From assembly GCA_017591395.1 (NCBI GenBank), contig WEDG01005537.1, positions 1 through 64,000 on the forward strand: a stretch of DNA of 64,000 nt. The letters run 5' to 3'. The first letter of the stretch is position 1. Each line of letters opens with the position of its first letter. Source of the stretch: Schistocephalus solidus (taxonomy: Eukaryota > Platyhelminthes > Cestoda > Diphyllobothriidea > Diphyllobothriidae). The notes beneath the pieces are model-generated. The model did not search any database. It saw only the letters and a program-made list of their open reading frames with translations, and was not told the DNA's origin. The position numbers and the translations under genes were made by a program. Shown piece by piece: positions 51,930 through 63,222 of this stretch.

Positions 51930-52700
51930 ACATTTAAGTCGTTTCTTCCAATGACCGTTGCCTTTGAGTGATCGGCATGGTGCTTAGAGACCCTGTTCAT
52001 TATGTGCATCTGTAGTGACTGAGGATGTCGAGGAAGGCACACACTGTGGAGTATATCACTAGGAACAGCTTTAGCCATATAACGTTGGCCGAAACTTTAA
52101 GCACTTCATCAGGCACATATGTATAGATAGAAGGATAGAATCAGTTTATAACGTAAAGGATCTATGTTAATAGTAACAACTTGTAGACACTAAAAGAGTA
52201 ACCAGATACGAACAAATACTGGGGACCTGTACAATCGATCCGTTTGGAGTGGGAGGTGGTCACGAATGATCTGTTAGATACCTGTGGGGAATGCAGCGCT
52301 GTTGGAAAATGCGGGTGAGGGTCGTGGAGATGCTGATGGTCAGGGGTCTTTGAGCAGTACGATAACGGTAACGAGGGGAGGTGTCAGCGATAAGGAAGGA
52401 AGGAACAGCTGCCATCTTCACAGACCATCCATTACACCATTCCCATTCGGGATCCGTGCGAAAAGTTTTCCCAGTCTATTTAAACAACTCTGTCGAAACT
52501 GTGGGTTGTTACACATCATTTAATAGCGACTAAAGGTGCGTTATTCACCCGTGTTTTTTGTGCCAACCTCGAAGTCCTCGGCCGCTACACCGTTGAAACG
52601 TACAGGACAGGCGGAAACCGGCGGACGTTTAAAAATCACTTTCACTTTCACTTTTCTTTTCGATCCCCCATACCAGTGGCCGTGCCAGTGGTCGAGTCCC
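51930..52700. other. Region upstream of Gypsy, LTR not found
   Basis: Expected place for the 5' LTR and primer site. I see no direct repeat of it downstream of the element and no clear tRNA-complementary site. A short CTTTCACTTTCACTTTTC tract lies near 52640. Confidence 0.4.
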
Positions 52701-52917
52701 CGCAGTTCAATGACCAACATCCTTCGAAGGATTAATCGTCCAACAATATCCCCTTCTCCCTGTTAAGTCTTCTGATTCGGTGAAGTCAAATTTTTGTATT
52801 ACCTATCGCTATTGAATTCTTTCTCAGCTATCGTTTATCATTATTAGTTTTCTACATTTCATCGACTACGTATTCTCGTGAATAAATAATCATCTACCCT
52901 CTACGTTATCAACTTCT

Positions 52918-53865
52918 ATGAGTTTTGATATGAATGAATCACAACAGCAAGACAAATCCGAGATGGATGAATCTCTTACAGAGCCTGCACTATTGGACTG
53001 TGAAGCATCATCCCCTGTATCAGCGCCTAATATCGAAGGAGAGAGTCGACGTCCTAGTGACGGAAGGAAGAAGGATGTTTTATTGGTGGCAGCCGGTTTC
53101 AACCCATACTCACCTCTTGTTCAGCCCCAGACGTCTCACACTCAGAACCATACTACCCATATGACAGACAGCTGCCCCGGCCCCCTTATAGCCCTGACGC
53201 TTACCGACCGGGCCAAAACCTTCAGGAATGGCTAATCGAACTTTCCTTATTCCTCGCCGACGTTCCCCAACCAACCAAACCCGCTCTATGTTCAGATTCC
53301 TCTCTCCTTCAACCCGCAAACTTGCCCTTACTGAAGGAGTTTACACTAACACCCCGTTTCCTACGGCAACCGGTCTGCTATCCATCCTCTCCGACAACCA
53401 GGTAACTCTGGGGACCGCCAATCAACGCTTCGCGAACCTTCACCAGACTCGCAACCAATCTGTAGACGACTTCACCCTAGAAATCGGTCGCTTAGCATCC
53501 CTTGCTTTCCCCAATCTACCATAGGTCGATCGAGATGAACTCATACTACACCATTTTGTCACAGGCCTTCTCGATCGTACTGCCACAAACATTTTCGTCT
53601 TACAACCACCACCAAGTCTGGCGGCAGCAATCCATCAATGCAAGAGATACAACGATTTCAGACACACACAGATGTACAGAACATACATAGCCGTGTCAGC
53701 AACACTCTACCTGACGAACCAGCCCGACAGACTCGTCAAATACCAGTCCAGTTCCCGAACTACCGCCCGGGTTGTCAATATTGTGCCGCCTTCGGATCCC
53801 GAGCCCGTCGCAGCGGACACAATTCCATCTGTAAGTCTAGATATTTTATCCGTTCTTGCACCTAG
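52918..53865 (+). pseudogene. Gypsy gag
   Basis: First ATG frame MSFDMNESQQQDKSEMDESL to 53235, then the frame shifts. Capsid-like blocks: LQEWLIELSLFLADVPQPTK (about 53215) and QRFANLHQTRNQSVDDFTLE (about 53423), a typical gag stretch. Near 53780 a zinc-knuckle candidate reads CQYCAAFGSRARRSGHN, where a Cys expected before GHN is Ser. Gag packages element RNA. At least three frame changes. Confidence 0.65.
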
Positions 53866-53899
53866 ATTATCTCAATTTTTCCACAACTTAACGTAGATA

Positions 53900-54243
53900 T
53901 TGACCATGCGGGATATAAAAATTGAGCACTCATCGATACGTGAGCTAATGTCTAAGTCGTAAATGCCTCTACGATCCCTCCATCCATATAAACGATGGTA
54001 ATCAGACCTTACTCTATACCGAACCCTAAGACTGCCAATAACACCCTGATGACAATAACGGGTAAGATACATTTGTCGGTGCAGCTCAGGTCTACAACGA
54101 TCCAACACGGCTTCTTAGTCACCCCCAAACTTGATTGGGATTTCATACTAGGGGATGATTTACTCTCCACAGCAGACTGCATTATACACGTTAAAGACTG
54201 TAAGTTAAGCCTAAGAACTGCACCGATTCGTACAAGTATATCA
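53900..54243 (+). pseudogene. Gypsy aspartic protease
   Basis: The active site reads ALIDT followed by TGA (stop at 53941-53943) and ANV, where DTG is expected, so the glycine codon is lost to a stop. After a frame change the second half is clear: TLMTITGKIHLSV, then WDFILGDDLLSTADCIIHV (54138-54195), matching the FxLGxDxL block of retropepsins. The enzyme would cleave gag-pol. Confidence 0.65.
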
Positions 54244-54276
54244 ACATAGACGAACCCCGATCAGATATTTAAAGCG

Positions 54277-55350
54277 ATGCTTGCAGCAGTAACGTTCCAA
54301 CCAATAAATATTGATGAACTGTTATCCCAAATTCCCGATGTAGACCCCCACCATCTGACAGAACTCAAGTCTATTCTTCAAGCATTCCCCGAATTTTTTG
54401 CCTGGGCACCTACAGAAATCGGACGCACAAATTTAACGCGTCATGTGATCGATACAGGTTCCGCCAAACCACTGTGGTAACCACCCCACCGCATCCCCAT
54501 TCATTATAAAGCCGAATTCGAGAAGCTGTTAGACGAACTATTGAACGCAGACATTATCCGCCCCTCATCTTCGCCATGGGCATCACCCATTGCCCTCGTC
54601 CCCAAGAAAGACGGTATACTACGGTTGTGGGTCGACTACCAGTGGCTGAACGTGGTTACCGTACGTGACTCTTTTCCGTTACCCCGTATAGATAATGCAC
54701 TAAGCGCCCTAGGAAGCGCAAGATGGTTTTCAACCTTGGATCTCAAGTCCTAATACTGGCAGGTTGAAATAGACCCTAGGGATAGACACAAAACCTCGTT
54801 CACGGTATCCCAAGGTCTTTTTTAGTTCCAGACACTCCCTTTCGTATTATGTAACGCTGCTGCGATGTTCCAAAGACTCATGCAGCAGACCCTCCGGCAT
54901 CTATTCCCCCACACTTGTCTCATCTAATTAGACGATATTATCATTTTCGGCCGCATTATACGCGAACACAACGCTTACCTAAACCTAGTCCTCACATCCC
55001 TCAGAGATGCGGGTCTGACACGGAACCCTAGCAAATGCGTGTTTTTAAAACCAGAAGTTAGCTTCCTGGGCTATCGGGTGTCACCAGGACAGATTGCTAC
55101 AATACCCGAAAAGATGAACCAAATTCAAAACTGGCCGACACCACTAAACCAGATTCAAATGAGGAGCTTCGTCTATTTAGTGTCATACTACCGCCGATTC
55201 ATCCGCAGTTTCACATGTATAGCCTCACCCCTCCATAAACTGACAGAGAAAGGCAGAACATTTAAGTGGACCTCTGAATGCGACAAGGCTTTCCGTACAC
55301 TGAAATCAGCACTCTGTTTAGCACCCGTCCTTACGTTATCAAATATGCAA
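54277..55350 (+). pseudogene. Gypsy reverse transcriptase
   Basis: One main frame with single-base stops. Blocks: RTNLTRHVIDTGSAKPLW (about 54425) with a stop at 54478-54480, AEFEKLLDELLNADIIRPSS, SPWASPIALVPKKDG (about 54570), DYQWLNVVTVRDSFPLPRID (about 54633), SARWFSTLDLKS (motif A, catalytic Asp, about 54720) with a stop, YWQVEIDPRDRHKTSF, motif B LPFVLCNAAAMFQRLM (about 54837) and motif C LDDIIIFG (both Asp, 54930-54953) preceded by a stop where Tyr is expected. FLGYRVSPGQIATIPEK (about 55063) ends the thumb. Confidence 0.85.
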
Positions 55351-55737
55351 ACCGACGCTCCACCTTTCATACTAGACACTGACGCTAGTGTTTTCGCAAG
55401 GGTAGCCGTCCTCTCCCAGACCGATTACCATGGGTTAGAACACCCTATCTGCTTCGCCAGCCATACGCAATCGAAGACACAAGGAAACTTATACACATTC
55501 TGGCGGGAATTGCTGGCTATAGTTACGTTCGTTCAAAATTTTCAACACTTCCTCAGAGGCAAGCGCTTCCTGCTACGCATTGACCACAGGGCAATTAAAT
55601 GTCTACAGTCATTCAAAAATCCACTGTACCAGTTAGCCCGTTGGTAGGAAATCCTACAAGACTTCGACTTTGAATGCCAATACCATCCAGGTTCAAAGCA
55701 TACGAATGCAGACGTTTTGTCCCGCCTAGGGCCCACT
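55351..55737 (+). pseudogene. Gypsy RNase H
   Basis: FILDTDASVFARVAVLSQTD (55366-55425; Asp of the first strand), PICFASHTQSKTQGNLYTFW with Glu in the following WRELLAIV (second catalytic position, about 55500), FLLRIDHRAIKCL (third, Asp, about 55570) and, after a TAG at 55647, HPGSKHTNADVLSR (fourth, Asp, about 55688-55730). All four catalytic acids are visible. It degrades RNA in hybrids during cDNA synthesis. Confidence 0.8.
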
Positions 55738-55739
55738 AC

Positions 55740-57016
55740 ACCACCTTACGATGACACTCCAGAACCCATAGTGAACGCAATCAGTGTCGACGAACAGACA
55801 CGAGATGTCTGGTCTTCAACCCAACAGACAGACTCAGACACGTCCGTAATTTACCAGCACATTCTACAGGGCAGGAATAAGCCAAATTTGCCAGAGATGC
55901 TCGGTTCCAGCCAAGGCGCAAGACTCCTCCTCAATCATTGGCCAAACCTCAAACTAGAACACAACGTCATTTTTTACCGCGAACAACATACAAAATGGTT
56001 ACGTCCCGTAGTACCTGGCTCGGATGTCGAAAGTGTACTAACAAACCTCCACAAAGAGTAAGGACACAGAGGACAGAAACAAACAGAGCTGGCAGCTCGA
56101 ACGCGTTTCTGGTGGCCACAACTTCGGTTGTCTGTTTCACAATTTGTCAATCCTGCAACACGTGTGCTTCCTTCAAATCCCCTATTCCATCACCGAGGGC
56201 ACCCATGCAACCGATGATAACTGGCTTCCCAGGCGAACACGTCGGCCTAGACATTATTGGACCTCTGCCAATATCTGTACGGGGTAACGAGTACATATTA
56301 GTAATGATAGACTATTTCACTAAATGGGTCCAAGCGATACCCTTGTTGCACCAAGACACCCAATCCGTGGCAAACGCCATAACCCGCGAATGGGTTAGCC
56401 GTTGGGGCGCACCCCTGGCATTTCATTCCGATTGCAGTTCTAATTTCGACTTTCGGCTATTTCGATAAATTTGTCAACTACTTGATTTCCACAAAACTCG
56501 TACAACCCCTTACCACCCAGAAGGAAATGGGTTAGTCGAGAGAACCAACCGCTCACTCAAAAACACACTACTAGCTTTCCTACAAGAAGATCATGAATAC
56601 GATTGGGATATCCACCTTTGGTTCTGCTGACTAGCTTACCGCGGTTCAATACACTCCACTACAGGCTTTACACCACATTTCTTGAACACAGGTCACGACT
56701 TACGCCTTCCAAGTGAGTAACTCATCCTCTACAAACCGCAGACCCAAGGTTAATTACTGAATATGGCACACGCCTACGTAAAGTTATTTGACAAGCACAT
56801 AACGCAGCCCGGTCCTCGATACAAACCGCTGTGACACATCAAAAGACGAACCATGACCGTACATGTTCGGGGCAACCCTTCCAAACTGGCGACTTAGTCT
56901 TACACTTCAACAATGTACCACACCGTGGCACAGCCTCTAGGTTCCATCACCCCTGGCGAGGCCACTTCGTCATTTTAGACCCTTTTTTCCCTGCCAACTT
57001 CTTGATTAGGGATGCG
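55740..57016 (+). pseudogene. Gypsy integrase, 3'-truncated
   Basis: Zinc-binding part in two frames: HKE then GHRGQKQTELAARTRFWWPQ (about 56050-56110) and CNTCASFKSPIPS (56154-56190). Core: GLDIIGPLPI (first Asp, 56245-56275), DYFTKWVQAIPL, FHSDCSSNFDF (second Asp, about 56420), then after a frameshift at about 56465 HPEGNGLVERTNRSLKNTLL (Glu, about 56517-56575). C-terminal part: GNPFQTGDLVLHF-like segment (about 56880) and FPANFLIRDA (56986-57015), where the LINE begins. Confidence 0.8.
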
Positions 57017-57882
57017 GTACAAAAGGGAGATCAAACCAGCTCATGCATCTTACTACTGTCATCGAGCTTAGACAGAAGCAACAAATGTGCTGGATACACA
57101 AACATATGCGGCATCGTTGCTGAATGATACAAAAAAGGGTGAAGTTGAGAAGCACGTTGAATTTGAAGCACCTAAGATGAAGAATTCGAAGTCGAAAAGG
57201 GCCAAGAAGCTTTCATGAAAAAGTGGTTTGAACTCCGGAAAAAGCTCGTTCCTACTGATACATGCTCAATTGCAATCCTCTGTTGGTAATACAGGAGCAA
57301 GTGCAGGACAAATGGGCAAAGTTTTCAAAAGGGTTTTGCCATTAACTTTAGGAATAGTTGCTCATACTGACGCAAACAACATCGTCAACCAGAGTAGCAT
57401 TCTAACTGATACTGATGCTCTATCAACAAATCTGAACTCAAAGTCACCAAACATAAATTTCGACCGAAAACGCAATCTAGTTATTAAAGGGATTCCCGAG
57501 TCCACCTCTTTGATGGCAAAGGAAAGGGTAGAACATGACCTCAGTCTTTTTCGAGAATACTCATTTTCGATTCTTCGAGATGTCGAATGCGTAACAGTGC
57601 ACAAAGCATCCCGTTTAGGGAAAGCGGATGTTTCACATTAACTATCATCACCAAGGCCTCTTAAAATCATTCTTGAAAATGATGTTCAGGCTTCACGCCT
57701 CCTAGAACGGAGAACGGCTCTCCGTAGCTCGCACAGGGATGTGTTTTTTAGCCGGATTACGAACCCAAGGAAAGGTACAAAATGAGGATGCTGAGAGCAG
57801 AACTGAAGAGGAGGACAGAGCAGGGGGAAAAATGGCTCCAAATAAAGGACGGGGAAATAAAAGTGATTAAGAGGTCTTTCTT

Positions 57883-58347
57883 ATGGTAGACCCCGTACAT
57901 AATGAAGGTGGATTCTCGCCGAGACGGAGTACACTAAATACGATGTACCCAACTGTACAGAGCTTGAATAATAAAAATAAGGCGCTCCAGAACTCGGATG
58001 ACGACCACTCATCAGAACTCAGCGTCGGCGGGAAGAACACCAGTTCATCTCGGAAAACAACGACAGACTCTAGTATTCAATCGCGCGTAATGCGCAGAAG
58101 TATATATGGAGGAGTTGCCCAGTCTAAATTGAGATGTTTGTATACCAATGCTCAGAGTCTCCTATCGAAAGTAGATGAACTCAAAGCATTAGTACCAGAC
58201 CGAACCCCCGATATCGTTTCCATTACAGAAACGTGGCTCAAAGCCGAAATCACGGATAGCAAGGTTTCGATACATGGATACCAACTTTTTCGAAATGACC
58301 GAGAAAATAGAAAGGGAGGAGGAGTGGCCGTATATGTTAGGACATGA
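57883..58347 (+). pseudogene. LINE B ORF2 start and endonuclease N-half
   Basis: Open 154 codons. The first 65 residues are polar and low-complexity (NNKNKALQNSDDDHSSELSV), then the endonuclease starts at RCLYTNAQSLLSKVDELKAL. It contains DIVSITETWLKAEITDSKVS and RNDRENRKGGGVAVYVRT and stops at TGA 58345-58347, where the other copy has GGA (Gly). Confidence 0.75.
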
Positions 58348-58440
58348 ATCTCGGCAGTCGAACGAGCACACTCCATCTTCCTTGAATATGAATTTCTCTG
58401 GATAAAAGATTAAAAGGATTGTTCACAGAACCTTCAATTC

Positions 58441-58929
58441 TTGACGATCTACAGACCACCGAACATTCCAAGTGCAGCTGATGAGTCCCTCCTCCATTTG
58501 CTCAAGGAAGAAGCAAGTCATCAGGAGGTGCTTATTGCTGGAGATTTCAATGCACCTATAGTAGACTGGGTTAATCTGACAGTTGATGGTGCACCAACTT
58601 CCTTCGGCCACAAGCTAATGGATCTCACTCTCGACCAACCTCTGGTACAGAAGGTTAACATACCAACGAGATTTAAAGAGAACCAGAGAGCAAATTGCCT
58701 GGACCTGGTATTTACGAAGGACTTCTCTAGCATTGATGGAGTGTATTCTATTGCACCCCTCGGTAAGAGTGACCATAGTTCGCTGACGTGGGATTACTCA
58801 CTTTATTCTCAGCGCCAGAATGGAACGGAATGTAAGCGAAATATATGGAAGGCTGATTTTAATGTGATGAGGAAAGAACTGATGTCTATGAGATGGGATT
58901 GTTTGCTTAAAAGGGAATCCAGAGGATGA
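58441..58929 (+). pseudogene. LINE B endonuclease C-half
   Basis: Open 162 codons: TIYRPPNIPSAADESLLHLL, EVLIAGDFNAPIVDWVNLTV, LVQKVNIPTRFKENQRANCL, DLVFTKDFSSIDGVYSIAPL, GKSDHSSLTWDYSLYSQRQN and NIWKADFNVMRKELMSM. Catalytic Asp (GDFN) and His (SDH) present. The frame ends at 58929 one base out of phase with the following linker. Confidence 0.8.
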
Positions 58930-59289
58930 CTGGCGATCATTTAAGACAGTCTCACTCGATCTGATTGAACGCTTTTGTCCAGTGAAGGTGCAAAAAAAGA
59001 ATAGTCGCCCCGCCTTGTTTACAAGAGAACTTAACAGGCAGTTAAAGAAGAAGAATAAAAAATGGAAGGTATTCAGGCAAACAGGGTCAGCAGAGCATCT
59101 CAAAGAATTTTTTCATCAAAGAAACGCTGTAAAAAGAATGATTTGTCAGGCAATGAAGAACTATGAATCAATAATTATTCAACAGGCTGAATATAAACCA
59201 AAAATTTTATTCCATTATATCAATAGTTGAAATACAGATGACCAGAAAGAAAATAAGCGAGGAGAAAATTATATCTTGCGTTTCCCCAG

Positions 59290-60410
59290 GTTCGGGAAAT
59301 CTGGGGCACATAGAATCCGACTGCACAAAAGTAAATCAGCGATCGACGGTCTCTGAAAAGTCGAAAAACAGTAATCGTAAGGTATCTTTAATGCCACGGA
59401 CGAGCGACAGCAGCATGCTCTTTACATGTCCATTGAACTACAATGAAGCAGGGCATGGTGGAGCCAGCAAAGTAATGGCGGAAAAGTGGCCTGCGACTTA
59501 TCGACGAACCTGGATGCCAACAAACCAAAATTCAGGTTTTCCGGGTGACTATTCGAGCAAACGCATTGTCAGGAGAACTCACGCTGTTTGAAAGGTCCAT
59601 AGAGATGTCTGCAAAGTCAACCAACAGGCTCACCGATGAAGACCAATTTGAACACAGTATTAAAGACTGTTACCAAAGGGCATGATTCAACATTCAATCA
59701 CTAAAAAGAAAGCAGGATGCAGAAACGAGTTTTTTTCCCTGACAGATCATTTTTGTCTGGTAGTTCAGGGGAGTCTCAGAGGCTACTGGGGAAACGCCAA
59801 AAGAAAGGGTAAAAACAGGATCTGCTGAAATTTCCAAAATTTATTGAATGATACGCAAGAAACTGGTGTGACAGTCGAAATCAAAAAGATCTTTCGATTG
59901 GGGCCTCTCGTTACAAAATGAAACGCATGAGGGTTCGACCAATACCATTAAAAAGTCGTCTTGGGGAGCAAACAGCAGGTAGATCTTTTGCTCTCTCGAA
60001 AGTCCCCGACTACGAAAAGAATCATCGTGGAGTTTTTTTCAGCCGGATTACTCTCCCACCGATCGGATGAAAAATGAGGACACTGGTAGCAGAATTGAAA
60101 AAGACGTCAATACGAGGGAAACAAAACTTGAAAATAGTAGACAACAAAATCTTCAAAACGGTGCGCTCGTTTTTATGGGAACATCCGGTGAAATTGACAG
60201 CAACCACGCCGGTCAAAAGCCCTACCAAATGCCTATAGATTTGAACCCAGACAGGAGACTGGATATATCTTGTGAAATATCCAGCAAAAAAATCGCCATG
60301 TGGAAAAAAGAAATAAAAATCTTCAGAAATCGAGGGAAGAAAACAAGATTAAAATGATGTACACAAATGTGCAGAGTCTATTGAACAAAAGGGATGAAAG
60401 GGAGTAAGAC
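59290..60410 (+). pseudogene. Older LINE B-like ORF1 remnant
   Basis: Degenerate. Recognisable parts: RLGASRYKMKRMRVRPIPLK (59895-59955), VVLGSKQQVDLLLSRKS (about 59955-60005), FFSRITLPP (60030-60060; corresponds to FFxPDY in the group), then a frame with MKNEDTGSRIEKDVNTRETK (60067-60125) and, at 60355-60395, MMYTNVQSLLNKRDE, the start of an endonuclease that soon ends. Thus it spans the RRM-like half of ORF1 up to the first endonuclease block. Confidence 0.55.
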
Positions 60411-60892
60411 CTTTTTCAGCGCGTCGTTTGAAATTGCTTTCGAATTTCAGCTCCTTTGAGAGTACGAAGTATTAGTCTCTACCGAAGTGTAGAAGACACG
60501 TTGATTTGGAATAACTCTTGAGTGGATTGTGCAGTCATTAATTTGGGAAATTTTTTCTTCGACTTAACGATTCTGCGGCTATCCAAATATTCCATCACTG
60601 AGGATTATTCCACGTCCAGGACATTATCCCTACGAGAAATACAAGCTTCAGCGTTCACCTGCTTCCAAATTCACGCCAGCGGTGTGCTGCTCAAATCTGC
60701 TTTCATCAGGGAGGGAGAAGTCGCAACAAAGGCTGAGTCGTTGCATGCTTATTAGAAGTCTGACTGCTGAATACTATTGCATCCTAGCCCAGTTATTTAA
60801 AAGGATTTATTAATTAAATGCATTCCAATACAGTCATAAGAGGTATGGAAAACGCAGACGCTCAGGAATCATCTGTGCTGAGAAAAAAAAAT
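60411..60892. other. No feature recognised
   Basis: Short frames only. It separates the old ORF1 from the LINE copy on the right. Confidence 0.4.
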
Positions 60893-60972
60893 TCGCGGCG
60901 CTGTCGGGCCTCGAACCCTGGTCGCAGATTCATGTGGCGACGAACATAACCACTGCGCTATGTCCTCACGAC
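60893..60972 (-). repeat. tRNA-like sequence with A and B boxes
   Basis: On the minus strand TAGCGCAGTGG (60950-60960) fits the Pol III A box and GGTTCGAGGCCC (60906-60917) the B box, at tRNA-like spacing. The acceptor stem does not pair and only three of five T-stem pairs form, so it is not an intact tRNA. A tRNA pseudogene or the head of a tRNA-derived SINE is likely. Confidence 0.45.
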
Positions 60973-61082
60973 AATTTGGAAAACAAAATTGTATGCAAAC
61001 AAAAAAAGATGACAAAGACAGATATTCTGTTACCACTTCTCCTCCTGCCAAAGCGGGCAAAAAAGCCTGGGAACACTAATGA

Positions 61083-62050
61083 ATGTCACCTACGAGGACG
61101 AAAAAGTGCATGGGGTGTTTAAATCTCTTGCAGAAATTCTCATTGATGGAGAAAGAGATAAGTAACTTGAAACAAGAAATGGCCGATCTCAAAGAGAAGG
61201 TTCAAAGTTCACCCGTAGCAACGAGAATTCCAACCAAAGAAATAACGTATGCAAATATTGCTTCCTCAAGAATACCTCATGTAGAGCTTAAAGACATTGC
61301 GTCTACAGAGCTTCAAAAGGGAGATCAAAACAGCTCATGCACCTTACTACTGTCATCGAGCTTAGACAGAAGCAGAAATGTGCTGGATACACAAATATAT
61401 GCGGCATCGTCGCTGAATGATACAAAAAAAGGGTGAAGTTGAGAAGCACGTTGAATTTGGAAGCACCTAAAGATGAAGAATTCGAAGTCGAAAAGGGCCA
61501 AGAAGCTTTCACAAAAAAAGTGGTTTGAACTCCGGAAAAAAAGCTCGTTCTTACCGATAGATGCTCAAGTGCAATCCTCTGTTGGTAATACAGGAGCAAG
61601 TGGAGGACCAATTGGCAAAAGTTTCCAAAAGGGGTTTGTCATTAACTTTAAGGAATAGTTGCTCATACTGACGCAAAATAACATCGTCGACCAGAGTAGC
61701 TTCTTTTTCCTGATACTTATGCTCTATCAACAAATCTGAACTCAAAGTCACCAAACATACATTTCGACCGAAAACGCAATCTCGTTATTAAAGGGGTTCC
61801 CGAATCCACTTCTCTGATTGCAAAGGAAAGGGTAGAACATGACCTCAGTCTTTTTCCGAGAATACTCATATTCGATTCTTCGAGATGGCGAATGCGTAAC
61901 AGTGCACAAAGCATTCCGTTTAGGAAAAAGCGGATGTTTCACATGAACTATCATCACCAAGGCCTCTTAAAATAATTCTTGAAAATGATGTTCAGGCTTC
62001 ACGCCTCCTAGAACGGAGAACGGCTCTCCGTAGCTCACACAGGGATGTGT
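61083..62050 (+). pseudogene. LINE B ORF1, right copy
   Basis: N-terminal frame 61083-61436: MSPTRTKKCMGCLNLLQKFS, then the heptad-like SLMEKEISNLKQEMADLKEK (coiled coil) and VATRIPTKEITYANIASSRI. A stop follows. The RRM-like part lies at about 61755-62060 in other frames: FDRKRNLVIKGVPESTSLIA, KERVEHDLSLF, then RPLK-type and VQASRLLERRTALRSSH. Frameshifts at about 61500, 61680, 61850 and 61960. Confidence 0.7.
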
Positions 62051-62371
62051 TTTTTCAGCCGGATTACGAACCCAAGGAGAGGTTACAAAATGAGGATGCT
62101 GAGAGCAGAACTGAAGAGGAGGACCGAGCAGGGGGAAAAAATGGCTCCAAATAAAGGACGGGGAAATAAAAGTGATTAAAGAGGTCTTTCTTATGGCAAA
62201 CCCCGTACATAATCAAGGTGGATTCTCGCCGAGACGGAGGACACTAAATACGATGTACCCAACTGTACAGAGCTTGAATAATAAAAAGAAGGCGCTCCAG
62301 AACTCGGATGACGACCACTCATCAGAACTCAGCGTCGGCGGGATGGACACCAGTTCATCTCGGAAACAGCA

Positions 62372-63222
62372 ATGACAGACTCTAGTATTCAATCGCGCGA
62401 AATTCGCAGAAGTCTATATGGAGGAGTTACCCAGTCTAAATTGAGATGTTTGTATACCAATGCTCAGAGTCTCCTATCGAAAGTAGATGAACTCAAAGCA
62501 TTAGTATCAGACCGAACCCCCGATATCGTTGCCATTACGGAAACGTGGCTCAAAAGCCGAAATCGCGGATAGCGAGGTTTCGATAGATGGATACCAACTT
62601 TTTCGAAAAGACAGAGAAAATAGAAAGGGAGGAGGAGTGGCCGTATATGTTAGGACAGGAATCTCGGCGGTCGAACGAGCACACTCCATTTTCCTGAATA
62701 TGAATTTCTCTGGATAAAGATAAAAAAGATTGTTCACAGAACCTACAATTTTTGACGATCTGCAGACCACCGAACATTCCAAGTGCAGCTGATGAGTCCC
62801 TCCTACATTTGCTCAAGGAAGTAGCAAGCCACCAGGAGGTGCTTATTGCTGGAGATTTTAATGCACCTATAGTAGACTGGGTTAATCTGACAGTTGATGG
62901 TGCACCAACTTCCTTCGGCCACAAGCTAATGGATCTCACTCTCGACCAACCTCTGGTACAGAAGGTTAACATACCAACAAGATTTAGAGAGAACCAGAGA
63001 GCAAATTGCCTGGACCTTGTATTTACGAAGGACTTCTCTAGCATTGATGAAGTGTATTCTATTGCACCCCTCGGTAAGAGTGACCATAGTACGCTGATGT
63101 GGGATTACTCACTTTATTCTCAGCGCCAGAATGGAACGGAATGCAAGCGAAATATATGGAAGGCTGATTTTAAACGCGATGAGGAAAGAACTGATGTCTA
63201 TGAGATGGGATTGTTTGCTTAA
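62372..63222 (+). pseudogene. LINE B endonuclease, right copy
   Basis: Frames 62372-62572 and 62752-63222 carry the same blocks as the left copy: CLYTNAQSLLSKVDEL, DIVAITETWLK with a one-base insertion just after (62555), RENRKGGGVAVYVRTGIS, TICRPPNIPSAADESLLHLL, EVLIAGDFNAPIVDWVNLTV and GKSDHSTLMWDYSLYSQRQN. The Gly at the position of the left copy's TGA is kept here. Confidence 0.8.

Larger units (their letters stand above)
52700..57016 (+). mobile_element. Gypsy/Ty3 LTR retrotransposon, gag-pol, no visible LTRs
   Basis: Gag, protease, RT, RNase H and integrase follow in the Gypsy order on one strand. No chromodomain or envelope ORF is seen. The 3' part ends within the integrase C-terminus at 57016, where a LINE B segment begins. 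Many stops differ from the expected codon by one base, so the copy is dead but fairly young. Confidence 0.85.
57017..59230 (+). pseudogene. LINE B segment (ORF1 to EN-RT linker), both ends abrupt
   Basis: Nearly the same as 61313-63537. ORF1 part: LDRSNKCAGYTN, HFDRKRNLVIKGIPESTS-like block (57458-57510, RRM start), KERVEHDLSLF, ASRLGKADVSH (about 57608), RPLKIILENDVQASRLLERR (about 57655-57715) and HRDVFFS. Endonuclease 58084-58930: CLYTNAQSLLSKVDEL, VSITETWLK (Glu), RENRKGGGVAVYVRT, LIAGDFNAPIVDW (Asp, about 58530), NCLDLVFTKDFSSID and KSDHSSLTWDYS (His, about 58765). Linker to ILFHYINS (59228). There is no RT after it and no 5' start before it. Confidence 0.85.

Noticed and set aside
51930..52700. 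5' LTR of the Gypsy element
   Set aside because: No matching sequence exists after the element, so no LTR pair can be shown.
60893..60972. Functional tRNA gene
   Set aside because: The acceptor stem does not pair and the T stem is incomplete.
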